From the NCBI GenBank assembly GCA_034620365.1, contig JAQGEQ010000330.1:186001-250000 (forward strand): a DNA stretch of 64,000 bases, in the 5' to 3' direction. The position numbers and the translations under genes are program-made. Shown piece after piece: positions 47,378 to 59,893 of the stretch (position 1 is its first letter; each line of letters opens with the position of its first letter). Origin of the DNA: Pegea sp. RAD2-039 (taxonomy: Eukaryota > Chordata > Thaliacea > Salpida > Salpidae). The notes under the pieces are model-generated. The model saw only the letters and a list, made by a program, of their open reading frames with translations. It searched no databases and was not told where the DNA came from.

Positions 47378-50300
47378 TTAAGTAGCAGGTTTGCACTTTT
47401 TGCAGTCGTTCATATCTTCAGAATAATATTCAACTTGAATAGTTAGAGAATGGAAGTTATATAAAGCTTTTAGTCGACGAGTCGCACGTTTTAACACGAT
47501 GTTCTGATCTGTATGCTTATCTGCAAAAAGTATGACGTCATTACTAAAATCTTATGACGTCATTACTGAATTTTTATGACGTGAAAATTTGGTACTAAGT
47601 CAAATACATAATTTGTTTTTGAAATAAATCTTGTTTTGGGGTCGATGACCTGATGATGTCATAAGCTCGAGAATTGATGAAATTTGTTAGAAGTAGAAAA
47701 TTATGATTTGAAATTTCTGGATTTTCTGGATTTCATTTAAAAATTTTAATTTTGTTAAATTTTTTGGATGTTAAAATAATCTTATTTCAAAATTAATTTA
47801 CAAAAGCCAAAATTGTTAGAAAAAAATAACTTCAAACTGAAAATAAACTCTAAAATTTTGTATTTTAGTATAATTTTAAATTGGGGGAAAACCCGTGATT
47901 GAAGAAATCATGAAATTAGTTTTATTAAATCACCAAATATTTTGTTATTTAAAAACTTTTTTTATTTAAAAAATCCAATTTATTAAATCTAATTCAATAA
48001 ACAAAAGGGAAAATAAAATCTTAAATTTCTGAATTAAATCAAAATAATTCTTTAAAAGTTGATTTTCATTTTCGGGTAATTACCTATAGCGAGATGAGCT
48101 GACATAACCGCTTGATTTAAAGTCAACGACCAAATTCGTAAATCATGAACAGCTGTAACCCCAGGAATTTCCAGCAACTTTTCTTTTACGACATTATACT
48201 TAACCCCAACTGGAGAACCTGCAATATATGACGTAATCAAACAACGTCATCGGTAGGATGTGACGTCACTTACCTTCCATTATTACAATCATTGTGTCTC
48301 GTAGAATAGCGAATGTTGTAATGAGAACCAAAACCGAAAACAAAAAGGTGCAAACAGGATCTGCAATCTTATATTCCGGCTAAAAAAGGAAGTTTGAAAA
48401 AAAATTTTGTTTTAAAGATTGAAAAAATATTAAAATAAGCTTAGAAAATTAATTTATATATTTTAAAAATAATTTAAAATTTTACAACTTTTTATTTAAT
48501 AATGAAATAAAATTAAGAAATCATAAGCCCGGTTAGCTCAGTCGGTAGAGCGTTGGACTTTTAATCCAACGGTCGCGGGTTCAAGTCCCTCATCGGGCGG
48601 CTTTTTTTTTTAAGTTTTACAATTTAAAAAAATAATTTTTTACTTGATGACGTCATCACGATTAATCGATTGCGTCACAAGCTGATTAAAAAATGGAAGT
48701 AAAATGTAACTATACAAATTTTATTCTAGAAATGACATAATTGAACAAATGATAAAATTCCCAAAAAAAATTTTATTGTTTTTCTTTTGAAATCTCAAAA
48801 AAGATCCTTTTTTTAACGAGCTTATAGATCCACTTAACCCTTCTGCTTTTTCATGACTTGTTTAAGCGACAGACGCTAAAAGCGATGATCTGATCCTTAT
48901 TGACGTCACTTCATCGTATTGAGACGTCATAATTTCATTGGTTTCAATTTTATCGAAATTTGGTAAAAAAAATTCAAAAACCTTTTTTAATTTTAATCTT
49001 AAAATTTTCTACAGTAAAAAAGAGCTTCCAAACCAAAAAAAAAATGTTTGCGATTTGATTAAATTTTAATTATTTTTGGGCCATTTTAAAAAACAGCCAT
49101 TTTTGTACCTTAAAATAAATGATGAAAGCTGCAGTGAGGACTCCCAGACTTTGTAACAAATCACCGATGACATGAATAAAAGCCGCTCGAACATTCACGT
49201 TCCCGCTTTCTACGTCATCAATAACTCAATAAAAATCAATGATAACGTCATCATACCTTCATCATGAGCTGATGATGTACTTCCGGTTTCGTGGTCGTGA
49301 TCATGATTGTGTCCATGACTGTGTCCATGTTCATGAAGGACAAGTCCTTGTCTGTTTAAAAAAAGTTTTAGTTTTGGGGAATTCCCGAAAATATAACTCA
49401 CAAAATATTGAAAGCAACAGCCACTGAAGCTGTTATCAACATAGTTTTTCCCTGGACCTGGTAGTCATCAGTAATTACTCGTTTTATGGCAAGATATACT
49501 AAGATGGCGGTTACGACCCAGATAGCTAGGACACTAATTAAAGCTCCTATAACTTCTGTTTAAAAAAAAATTGTTGAAAAAGTTAGAATCTTATTTTTTG
49601 TAATAGTTTGTTTGTTTATAAAATATTAAAGAAAATTTTGGAAAAAAATTGTTTATTTATTTTCTTAAAATATAGAAACTGAAAAATATTTTTATATTCA
49701 ACAAAAAAACTTTTAAAAGATTTTTAAAAAAATTATTTTTTCAACTTAAAATATTTTAAAACGTTTTTAGCTGGATTTAAAATTTTCTCCAAAATTAAAA
49801 AAATAAAAACTTCTAAAATAAACGAAGATAAAAAATTTAGAATTTTTTTAAACAATTTGGCTTTTTTCAAACCTGCACGATGCCAACCAAATGTCATTTT
49901 TGTCGAAATTGGTCGCGAAGCCATTTTCAACGCGATGATGCTAATCAGGAAGCTGCTGACGTCAGTAAGAAGATGACTTGCATCTGTCATAATCGCTAAA
50001 CTATTCGCCATGTATCCTCCTAAAAAAAAAATTAAAAAAAAATTGGTCGCCACCTGGACTCGAACTTAGTCCCATCAAAATTTTCAATTTTTATTTTTCA
50101 AATTATAAACATAATTATGACGTCATGTGCGGGTATTTCCCGATTAATTTAGATAACTATCAAACCTGAAAACCATTTTTGTTTATTTGGGAAAAATGTT
50201 ATGCAAATTTAGGGGTTTCCCAAAAAAACTTACCGATAACTTCTCCTATCATAAACACACAGCTAAGAGCGGTTGCTATTAGCAACTTCTTCATCGCTTT

Positions 50301-51524
50301 TCGACGTTTCTTCTCATCTAAAATGGATCTTTCATCTGAAGAGTCATGACAGTGTTCACTTTCATCTTCAGAATATTCAGCATCTGCAAGAAATAGAAAA
50401 AAATCAGAAATCTTCTTTCACTTCTCAAATAAACAAACCGAAACATCGACTTTTATGCACATGATCATCATGGTCACCTTGGTGATGGTTGCCATGGCGA
50501 TGCTTGCCATGGTGATGAGGCTTTTTCTTCAGCTTCTTTTTTTCATTTTCATACGCAACAAGTTTTTTAATTGAATCTAATCTAACTGCTTCTTCTGTAG
50601 TCCCATATTTTTGTGCCCCTGATTTTGTCAGAGGTTCTTTATCAGTCACGTGACCATCTACGCTACTATCTGATTCTAAGCCACTCGATTCCATTTTGCT
50701 TTTTGTTCGTTTTTTGATTCTCATCTTCGAATCTTGGCAGCAACTTGAGTCCGTTGAATGATCTTCACTGTAAAAGAAGAGATAATGATATCACGTGGTT
50801 GTTATGAAGTCACGTTGTTTAAAAAACTTTAAATTATTCTAAATATTTTGAAATAAAATTTTAGAAACATTAAAATAAAAGGTTATTTAGACTTCATAAA
50901 TATATATATCATGTTTCTAGATTATTTATAATATATTTTTTATTTATGTTAAACTATTTTAAACAATTTTTCAAAAATTTTCAATAATTCTTGATGACGT
51001 CATCACTTTTTACCTTTCAATACTTTTAAAGGCAATTTTACGAAAGTAAAAAAATTTGAAAATAAAATCAAATAAAAATGAATTTGAAACAAATTTAGTT
51101 TAAAACTAAAAACTCAAAAATAAATGAAATCTGAAAACTACAAAATGTGATGATTTAGATGTGATGACGTCATCACCTTTTTCGCGTCGAATCGCGATCA
51201 AATACAAAATCATGAAAACAGCGTCTTCTAGCGTTTCAAATATGAAATTTGTAAATTAAACTTCTAATCAAAATGACGTCAACCGAAATTTGAAAAATAA
51301 TTTAATTTTTAATTAATTTCGAGATTTAACAATTTAAAAATAAATAACTTTTATCAAAATTTTATTATAAAAATGGGTTTTTTATAATATGGCCCAGTGA
51401 CTTACTGATCCTCATCTAAAAGTTGTTTTTTTTCTTCTGAATTTTCAACTTTTTTCTTCTTCAATTTTTTATTCACAAATTTTTGAATATATTCTGCCTT
51501 TTGAAATTCATGAGACGACGACAT
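47378..51524 (-). CDS. SLC30/ZnT zinc transporter
   Basis: Cation-diffusion-facilitator exchanger moving Zn2+ from cytosol into vesicles. Ten in-phase exons: 51524-51406, 50767-50439, 50383-50234, 50019-49873, 49555-49402, 49351-49257, 49209-49109, 48379-48274, 48218-48084, 47520-47378, giving 492 residues. Zinc-site motifs: SHLLTD in TM2 (near His215/Asp219) and FIHVIGD in TM5 (near His344/Asp348). The TM4-TM5 loop has [14 protein letters not shown]; a second His cluster ([19 protein letters not shown], near 128-147) lies before TM1. The C-terminal domain has [20 protein letters not shown] and ends [16 protein letters not shown], matching the ZnT2/3/4/8 group. The N-terminal extension of about 180 residues, with Lys/Glu-rich and acidic parts, is long for that group. 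A TTTTTTCAG sits upstream of the ATG, so a 5'-UTR exon or leader is possible. Five of nine introns have TGACGTCA. Confidence 0.96.
48527..48599 (+). tRNA. tRNA-Lys (TTT), inside a ZnT intron
   Basis: A 73-nt cloverleaf: acceptor GCCCGGT pairs with ATCGGGC, discriminator G, D arm TAGCTCAGTCGGTAGAGC, anticodon loop CTTTTAA (TTT), T loop GGGTTCAAGTCCC. One C-T mismatch in the T stem. It lies on the opposite strand in the intron 48,380-49,108 of the ZnT gene. Confidence 0.95.
48602..48611 (+). terminator. Pol III terminator
   Basis: Run of ten T residues two bases after the tRNA-Lys discriminator, the usual RNA polymerase III stop. Confidence 0.85.
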
Positions 51525-52590
51525 AATTTTAATTAAATAAAAATTTTTCCAAAACAAAATGGAAACACTGAAAAAATAAATTTATAAAATTTCAGAAACT
51601 TTTTTAAAACTTTTTAAAACTTTAAACCTCTAAAAAAGTTCCAAAATTAAAAAAAAAAATTTCTTTTAAATAAATATTTAAATTCTAAAAAGTAAAAATC
51701 TATTTTAAAGTTATTCATATAAAAAACTACAGTTTATAAAATCCCCTAAAACAGAACTCTAATCAAAATTTAATTATGACGTCACCATTAGCAACACGAG
51801 CTCTGCTCAACCGTAGCAAGAAACGTAGCACATGTTAATTAATGAAAAAAAAACTTTAGCAGATTTTTATCTCAAATAAATTCCCACACTATTTAAAAAT
51901 GACGTCACACAGTACACCTGAGTTGATGACGTCATAGTCATGCTAAAATCAGCGATTTCACAGTTTAAAAATTTCCCTATTTAAAAAACTATGTATAACG
52001 TCATCGGCTAGTTGTCATGACGTCATACCTGCAAGAAAATTAAATTTGAAACATCAAGTCATTAAACTAATTCTGAATTAACTTAATGACGTCAAAGCTT
52101 CCTGCAAAGAACTTTTTCCTGTTGATTTGATGACGTAATCAGCTCGTTAGTCCCACCTAACGGTAAGAAGTTATAGATTTTTAGAAAAAATTTAAAATTT
52201 GAACTTAATTAAAAAAATGTTAAAAAAAACAAAAAAAATTTGAATTTGAAAGATTTTGAAAAGTTTAAAAAACAAAATTCTTTGAAAGTTTTAGAAAAAT
52301 ATTTGAAACTAAAAAATTTATCACATTAAAAGATTAATTAGTTTTTTCAGTTTCTATAAATATCAATAAAACTTGGCCCAGTTTTAGATAATTTTTGACT
52401 TTTGTATTTGCTGATGACGTCATATTCAGTAAATAAAATATTTTTTAAGATATTTTAAAAATTGAGTGAAAATTAAACGTCATTTAAAGTAATAATTATA
52501 AAATATTTTTTTTTATTTTGGTTTTCGTCAAATTTTTCAAATGTTTTAAAGCTTTGAAAAACATCTTGAAAATAATCTATCAAAAATTCG
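51525..52590. other. ZnT upstream region with palindromes
   Basis: Holds about eight copies of TGACGTCA (for example 51,777, 51,900, 51,925, 52,018, 52,087 and 52,412). In an animal this is the consensus CREB/ATF site, so promoter function for ZnT is possible, but the motif is equally common in introns nearby. Confidence 0.45.
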
Positions 52591-52779
52591 TTATAAATAA
52601 ATTTTAAATTTATATGAAAAGTGTTTTAATAAAAGTAAATCCTTAGAAACAACAATACAATAAAAAACTTTAAAAAAAAAACAATAACATAAAAAAAATA
52701 AAAACATAAAAGTCAAAAAGACACAAAATTTGCACAAAAAAATCGACAATAAATTTAAAAGTTGAGAATCGAATGAAAT

Positions 52780-52965
52780 CAGAAAGAAGATCTGATAAAA
52801 GTCTTTAAGAAATTTGCGCACGACACGATTGAAGATCGTGTGCAAATCAAACACTTGCGGCGGTAGAGTGCCAAAATTGCCGTCAAAAATGAACCGAGTG
52901 CCAATCGCCAACGGCCATTTACCAAGATGGCGCTAAAGATTTATGACGTCATAAGTTCCGGTTGT
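52780..52965. promoter_or_regulatory. Locally GC-richer region with YY1-like site and hairpin
   Basis: At 52,923-52,935 CCAAGATGGCGCT matches the AAGATGGC core of YY1-type promoter sites, followed by TGACGTCA at 52,944. Just upstream an ACACGAT/ATCGTGT inverted repeat with a 5-nt loop could form a hairpin (52,819-52,840). The minus strand is open for about 60 codons through here (starting near ATTGGCACTCGG), so a first exon is possible too. Function unknown. Confidence 0.3.
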
Positions 52966-53029
52966 CATGGAGATTTCGGACCTTTAAAAGCCATTTTGTG
53001 ATTCTTTTACGGTAAATGTTTTAACATTT

Positions 53030-53480
53030 TGTGGTTTGCGGGTTTTAATGAATCAAATATTTATTTGAAGTTTAAATAAAAATAAATTAAAAAACTGATG
53101 AACTTAAAAACTTAAAAGCCTGATAATTTCCGCTGTAAATAAATTTACTAAAAAAAATAAAAACGTTTTTATGAATTAAATCCAAAAATCTTTTAAAGTG
53201 GAAATATTTTAAGTTCTAGAATAATTGGTTTAAAATAAATATTTTATTTAATTAAAAAGCATAAAATGTAATTAATCATATTTTCAATAAATCTGCCATT
53301 AAATTTTTTTAACAATTTAAAAGAAAGTAAGCTGTAAAAATTAATTAGATTAAATTTTGTAAAATATTTGATATTTAAAAAACTTTAAAACGATATGTAG
53401 AAAATAATAGTATTTGAAAATATTTGACATGTAAGCGTTTTGACAATTGTTGTTTGAAGAGAAAATAAATGCTAACAGAT
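53030..53480. repeat. Segmental duplication, block C
   Basis: Direct, diverged copy at 57,650-58,110; shared blocks ATTTATTTGAAGTTTAAATA, AATCTGCCATTAAATTTTTT, AAGAAAGTAAGCTGTAAAAA and GACATGTAAGCGTTTTGACA in the same order. Confidence 0.85.
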
Positions 53481-54984
53481 GAACATTAAAAACAACATTT
53501 AAAAAAATTGTTAACAAATAACAACAATAACAACTAAACAATTTTCAAACAGCTTTAAAACTTTTCAAAAATTCCTATTTTTAGTTCTTTATAATCTTTT
53601 AAAAAACGTTTTGAAAACTAAAAATAAATTGAATTATTCGAAAATTAAACTTAAAAATTAATTTGAAAAATATTTACAATAATTTTAAACAAATATTTGT
53701 TACAAGCCCTTAATTTATTTAACATCAAACAGAAAATTAAAAATTTTAGTATTAGTTTGTTTAATCTTTAAATAAAACAATTTTGTTTTTATTTTGGGCG
53801 AAAAAGTTTAAAAATAAAAGATTATTTTATGTGACGTCATTGTTTATTTAAAAAATCTTTAAAATCTTAGATTTTTTTATCCGATAGTTTGATATTTGTT
53901 CTTTATCAGTAAAATGTTAGAAAATTGTTGTGATAGAAACGCCACGATAAAAAATTATAGTTTATATTTCATTAGAACTAAAAAAATTATTATTTTGGAT
54001 TTATAGGTCTAAAGCCTAAAAAACTAAAAATTAAAAGAAAATTTGATGAAAACAAAAAAACTTTGATAATAAAATAGATTAAGTTAGAATTTACTTGCAA
54101 AAGGAAACTACTATTTAATTAGGCGTTTAAACAGCACCTTAAACCACTAAACACAAGTTTTGAAAATTAAGATTCTATTTTCTGATTTCTTCAAGAACAA
54201 AACTAAAGTTTAATTTTGAGAAGTCAAAGTCCTTTACAAGAAATTTGTTGATTTTAAATAAAAAAAAATTACTGACTCGTCATAATTTGTTGTCACCTTG
54301 TTCTTTATTTGATGTCTGTGACAATTAAAAGACAAAAACAAATTTTTTGAATTTTTTTGTAAACACAAATTAAACAAATAATTTTTATTTATTTTGTTTG
54401 GAATTAAATATGAATAAAAATAAATATTTTTCTTTCTTTTTTTAAAGTAAAAATTAAATTTATAGAACATATGATTTTACTTGATGTAAATTTTACAAGT
54501 TTAATTTTTTGTTAATTTTTCTTAAAATTGAGTTTGAAAAATAAAATAGAAAAATCTGTTAATTTTGCAATTTAAAACAAATTCAAACCATTGATTCATA
54601 AAATAAATTATAATTTATTATGAAATAATAATAAACAATAATATTAATAACTATTAATATAAACAATTATTATAATATTAATACAATTTATAATAATTTA
54701 TAAACTTATAGAGTTATTATCTTTATACTATTAATGAATTTACAAAAGTGTTAAAATGGTTTTTTTCAATCCTGGCCGAAATTACAGAAAAATTGATATT
54801 TAAAAATTTAGAAATTGTTTTAAAATGTAGGAATAAAAAATTATTAAATTGATTTTAGATTTAATTTAATAAACATTTTAATTGAATCAAAAGCTTTAAT
54901 TTTTACATCCGATAAATTTTTACTATTCAATTATTTTCAAATTAAACTTCTTATATTCAAATCTTTAAGGAAAATTTTTTACTA
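53481..54984. other. No gene seen
   Basis: Very AT-rich; one TGACGTCA at 53,832. Short frames are low complexity. Confidence 0.5.
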
Positions 54985-56230
54985 GTTTTTAGCTGGATGA
55001 CGTAGAATCCGCGAGAAGCTGTAGATTCTGGAGATGCAGGTCCTTAAAGAAGATTTTTAAAAATTTTATTTTAAATTTGAAAAATTTCTTTGCAAATTTT
55101 GAAAATCTAAACTCAAAATTAGAAAATTAAAAAATGATTTTTAATGTTTACAAACAATTTACAGACAATTATTTCCTAAATAAGTTCTTTTTATACAAAA
55201 ATTATATTTTTTTAAATTTAACTTGAATAATTTAATTTAACGGAAATGCAATTAAACTGAAAATACAGATTTTCAAAATGTTTTTATTAAAAGAAAATTT
55301 TTGGTGTGAAAAAAAGTGTTTACAAAGTGATTAATTACAAATTCTGATAGCTAATTCTAAAGATAAATTACAATTTTTCCACAAAAGCAAAAAATTCTAA
55401 ATAAACAACAAATCAACAAATTGTAAATTGTTCATTTAAAATACATTTAAACATTTTCATTAAAGTTTTAGTTTTTATAAAACGTTTTAACCACCACTAA
55501 AAATAAAAGAAATTTTAATCATGTGTAACACTGTATTCATTATATTTTAAATAATGTAATCAGCTTAATTTATTTATTTTTTTCTTAATTTCCTTAATTT
55601 CATTGTCTTTGAGGCTAAACTTCAAAGCAAAAGCTCTTTACTGCAGCCTAGCGGAAAGATAAACTTTCAAAGGTTTATCAAAATTTTATTTACATGATTT
55701 TAATGAATAACTTTCGTTTTATGCAAATTTATGAATATATTATAAATTTTTATTATTTAAAAATTATAACTGAAAAATGTTTACAAACTTTACAAAATTG
55801 TGATATCAGAATTTATCTCAAAAAACTGAAATAAATTGAAATTGATTTCATATGACTTTATTTAGTTTATTCATTAACTAATTAATTAATTTTCCTTTCT
55901 TTAAGTTAAAATTAAAAGATTCTACTTTTAAAAATATTATTAAATTTAATAATGGTGAAATATATTGTAATGGTTATATTCTATAATTATGATATATGAA
56001 TGAAATATGAAATATTTTTCTTACAAATTATGATTTTTTTTCAATTTAAAAATATTTTTATAAAATCTGATATAAATATATTTCAAATTTCTTTTATTTT
56101 TGATAATCTAAATTTTAATTATTATTTTATATTATTGTGATAAATTATAAATATAATATATTTATATTATTAAGTTTCAAAGTAAATTTTTCACAAATTT
56201 TTTTTGTTTTCTTTTTATCTGCTTTTAATA
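54985..56230. repeat. Segmental duplication, blocks A' and B'
   Basis: 54,985-56,030 copies block A (44,690-45,860) and 56,040-56,230 copies block B (46,925-47,105). The 1.1 kb between A and B, which holds the first exon of the 195-residue protein gene, is absent here. A' keeps the first part of the second exon (GATGCAGGTCCTTAAAGAAG at 55,032) with a 10-bp deletion, so it is a dead copy. Confidence 0.85.
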
Positions 56231-57620
56231 ACGGAGATCTTCCCTGACTCAACATCTTACTTTTCTTAATGAGCTTACAGCCCAATAAGACACTCCCTGT
56301 GACATCTTATACCTCGATTTTGCTAAAGTGTTTGATTCTGTCCCACACACTAAGCTCGTTACTGTATTGAAAAACTTTAAAATCAACAGCTTTATCTTAC
56401 ATTGAATTGAAGATTACCTATCAGGTAGAACCCAACAAACTCGTGTAGAAAGATCTTTATCTACTTCTAATCAAATTACTAGTGGTGTTCCTCAGGGTTC
56501 TGTTCTGGGTCCCCTTCTCTTTTTAATTTTCATTGAAGACCTCATCAGAAGATTAGTAGCAGTAGATGATGTCAGAAAGTTTGTGTATGCAAATGATATC
56601 AAGTTATTATCTTGTAATCCTTCAAACTGCACTACACACTGTAGAAAACTGGTCTGCGAATTGGCAGCTCAGAATCCAGCCCACAAAGTCTGTACTTATA
56701 ACTTTTTCTCGTAAACCAGCTGTAAATTGCTTGAACCAATACTCCATCAATAGATTTATTATTCAACGAGTATCTTCGGTTCTAGACCTTGGCCTTACTC
56801 TATCATCTGACTTTAAATGACGTGATTATGTTTCCAAAATCTTTGAAAATCAATCAACTTTGTCTTCCTTATTATAAAGACCTTTAATTCTAAGGACCCA
56901 TACTTTTTTATCAAACTTTTCAAACTGTACGTACGTCCAATTCTTGAATATAATGTCAGTGCATGGATAGCATATCAAGTTAGTGATATAAAAAAAATCG
57001 AATCTGTTCAGGCCACATTTACGAGATTAGTATGCAGGAAACTTAATATTAAATATGATAGTTATAAACATCGTCTCAGTTTCTTCAATTTAGATACTTT
57101 GGAAATTCGACGGATTAAATATGACTTAATTTTTATTTTTGAAATTATCCACAATTTAATTGACCTTCAGTTTGATGATTTCTTTTCCATTAGTCCTTCC
57201 CTCAAGTTATATCAACTCAGAAGACACACATTACATCTTAATAAGCCCATATCACATGGTACATTAGTCAGAACGAATTTTTTCTCATACCGCCAATTAG
57301 TACATGGAACCAGATGCCATCAGACATTGTCATGTCAGAATCACTCGCGTTGTTCAAGCAGAAGTTGAAGCGTTTCAATATTGCCACAATTGTCATTTCT
57401 AAACTGTGAATTTTTATATTATTAACATTCTATGTAATTGTTTACTGTTATATGCTTTGAGGACTACTGAAATAACATGTGTTACATCTTTTACTTTCTT
57501 TATTTTTGACTAAATAGATGTTATTTGTGAGAATGTGTGTTAGCGAGAGGTTCTCTCTTCAGGTACCCTCCTTCGCGTTTATTGAAATAAATAAGATAAA
57601 TATAAAAAACTACGGTTTAT
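56231..57620 (+). mobile_element. Decayed CR1/L2-like LINE (reverse-transcriptase half of ORF2)
   Basis: Reading with frameshifts and at least one stop, the plus strand encodes a non-LTR reverse transcriptase: YLDFAKVFDSVPH (RT motif A region), TSGVPQGSVLGPLLFLIFI (motif B), FVYANDIKL at the place of the catalytic YADD-type motif C, ENWSANWQLRIQPTKS (after the core) and LEYNVSAWIAYQVSDIKKIE with SVQATFTRLV in the thumb. The second aspartate region reads YAND, so the catalytic pair is damaged. The 3' end is AT-rich with AATAAATAAG. It begins exactly where block B' stops and ends just before block C', so it replaced or interrupted the sequence between them. Confidence 0.85.
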
Positions 57621-57639
57621 GAAATAATGAATCAAATAA

Positions 57640-58110
57640 TTATTATAAAATAATGAATAATGATGAATCAAAATATTTATTTGAAGTTTAAATAAAACTA
57701 AATTAAAAAACTGAAATTCAAAACTTCAAAACCTGATAATTGCCGCTTTAAATAAATTTAATAAAAAAATTTATAACGTTTTTATGAATTAAATCCAAAA
57801 ATCTCTTAAATGTCTTTCTGGAAATATTTTAATTTTCGAAATAATTGGTTTAGAATAAATATTTTATTTAATTAAAAATCATAAAATGTAATTAATCATA
57901 TTTTTAATAAATCTGCCATTAAATTTTTTTAACAATTTAAAAGAAAGTAAGCTGTAAAAATTATTTCTTGAATTTTATTTTTTCAAGTATTAATTAGATT
58001 AAATTTTGTGAAATATTTGATATTCAAAAAATTTTAAAACGATATTAAGAAATAGTATTTGAAAATATTTGACATGTAAGCGTTTTGACAATTGTTGTTT
58101 GAATAGAAAA
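57640..58110. repeat. Segmental duplication, block C'
   Basis: Copy of 53,030-53,480 with small insertions (about 30 bp near 57,965). Confidence 0.85.
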
Positions 58111-59893
58111 TAAATGCTATCGAAATTGAATCTGCAGTAGAAAAAAGCTCTGATTAAAATTTTTAGATTTTAATTTTTTTTAATGTTTAGCTCTAACTTA
58201 TTCTAATTGGAAAATAAGTAATTGTATAAGACCCTTAGTAATATTTAAAAACAGATAAATTAGAAAATTAATAATTATTAAAATTACAATTTTGCTTATA
58301 TATGACAATCTACAGTCTGCAGAGAGTGAATAGTTATATAATTAGGTTGCACAACTGATACAGCTAATATTTATATAAGGAATTCGCACAAAAACTAGTC
58401 ATTAGAAGTTCTTAACTTTTTAAGATATTTATTGTAGATATTTGAATTTTATCTAAAATGATAATTTTAACTGTAAATGCCTTAAAAAAATATATATTAT
58501 AAAGTAAATTATTTGTTTAGTTTTATATCCATGAATATAATGAGTAATTATTTGTTATAATTATATTGATATATATTTTACACATCATCAAATTTTTTTT
58601 TATAAAAAGCCATTTTAGTCATAATAAAGTAACAATTCTAAACCTTTCATTATATGCTGCGTTTTTCTTATCTGCATTTATATCTCAAGTTCTTAAAATT
58701 ATATTAATAATAATAATAATACATAATTTTATGTAACTGTAAGTAAAGTATATTATTATTATATTAAATAGTTTAAATATATTATGAAAATTATTAATAA
58801 TATTTAGTAATTTTTATAATTTGCTTTTTAGAATGGCAATGAATTTTAGTAATAAATAAATTTTTAACTTTCTGAATAATTTTGATTTTTATCTTTTAAA
58901 TTTTATAGAAGTTTTTTTTATATTATTTATTTTTAATTATTTTTTTTATGTCAATTTTTGAAATCATTTTTTTATGATTTTCTAAATTTTGAATATATTT
59001 GTTTTATTTTATGTTTTATTAAAAGTTTAAATTTCTGTTTACTTTTTTTATTTAAATATTTTTCACTTTATATTTCAATTTGAAATTTTACCACTATAAA
59101 TAATTTATATCATTTTAGTAATAATAATTTTTAGCATAATTCTTTTTTTATATACTTAATAATCTAATCTTACCTTTTAATTATTTGAAATTAAACTATT
59201 TAATTTTTTTTAATGTTTTTTAGGTTTATTTGTCAAAAGTATTCTTTTTTTTATATATTAAGTTTATGACCTTGTTATTAAATAGTTTTATTATTACTTA
59301 TCAAATATATATAAAACTGATTAATATTATTATGTAATGTTATATTATTTTAACTATTATATAATTAGTTACTATATAATTTTATTAATTTGTATTTTTG
59401 GTGGTATTTAGATATTTACAAATTTATATTTTCCTAAAATTAAATTTTAATATTGATATTTTAGAAGTGTTGTATTATGCTGTTAACTTCTCTATTTTCT
59501 ATGCTTATTTTTGTTTTATATTTATTATCTGCAGTGTTCCTATTTTTTTTCAGAATAAATCTTAATTTATCTTGAACTGAAGATTTTTGTCACTTAGTTT
59601 TCTATATATATTTGTAACTTATAACTTATTTGGTTTATTATTTGGTGTTTATAAAAATTTATAATTTTATAAATTGTTCATTCAAAATATATATAGTTCA
59701 TTCTTTGATAAGTCTATAAATTCATAAGTAATATTTATATATTATAATTTATAATAGTATATTTATTATTTATCCATATTTACATGTATATAAATAACTA
59801 AACTTTTTTCTTCAACTGATATTTTTTATATTATTAAATGAATATAAATTTATAATTATTATTTTTTCAACAGCTTTTCATTTAATATTAAAG
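58111..59893. other. Very AT-rich spacer; SRP14 upstream region
   Basis: No coding signal. ATTTTTTCAACAG at about 59,862-59,874, 20 bp before the SRP14 ATG, looks like a 3' splice site, so a 5'-UTR exon or trans-spliced leader may exist. Confidence 0.5.

Noticed and set aside
49239-49427. 62-codon plus-strand frame
   Set aside because: Antisense of the His-rich loop exon of the ZnT gene.
29090-53840. Every TGACGTCA as a functional CREB/ATF promoter site
   Set aside because: Density in introns, exons and satellites far exceeds what promoter function would explain; only copies upstream of ZnT are noted as possible.
56566-57368. Two separate small genes at 56.57-56.82 and 57.10-57.37 kb
   Set aside because: Both are frame-shifted parts of one reverse-transcriptase ORF of a LINE.
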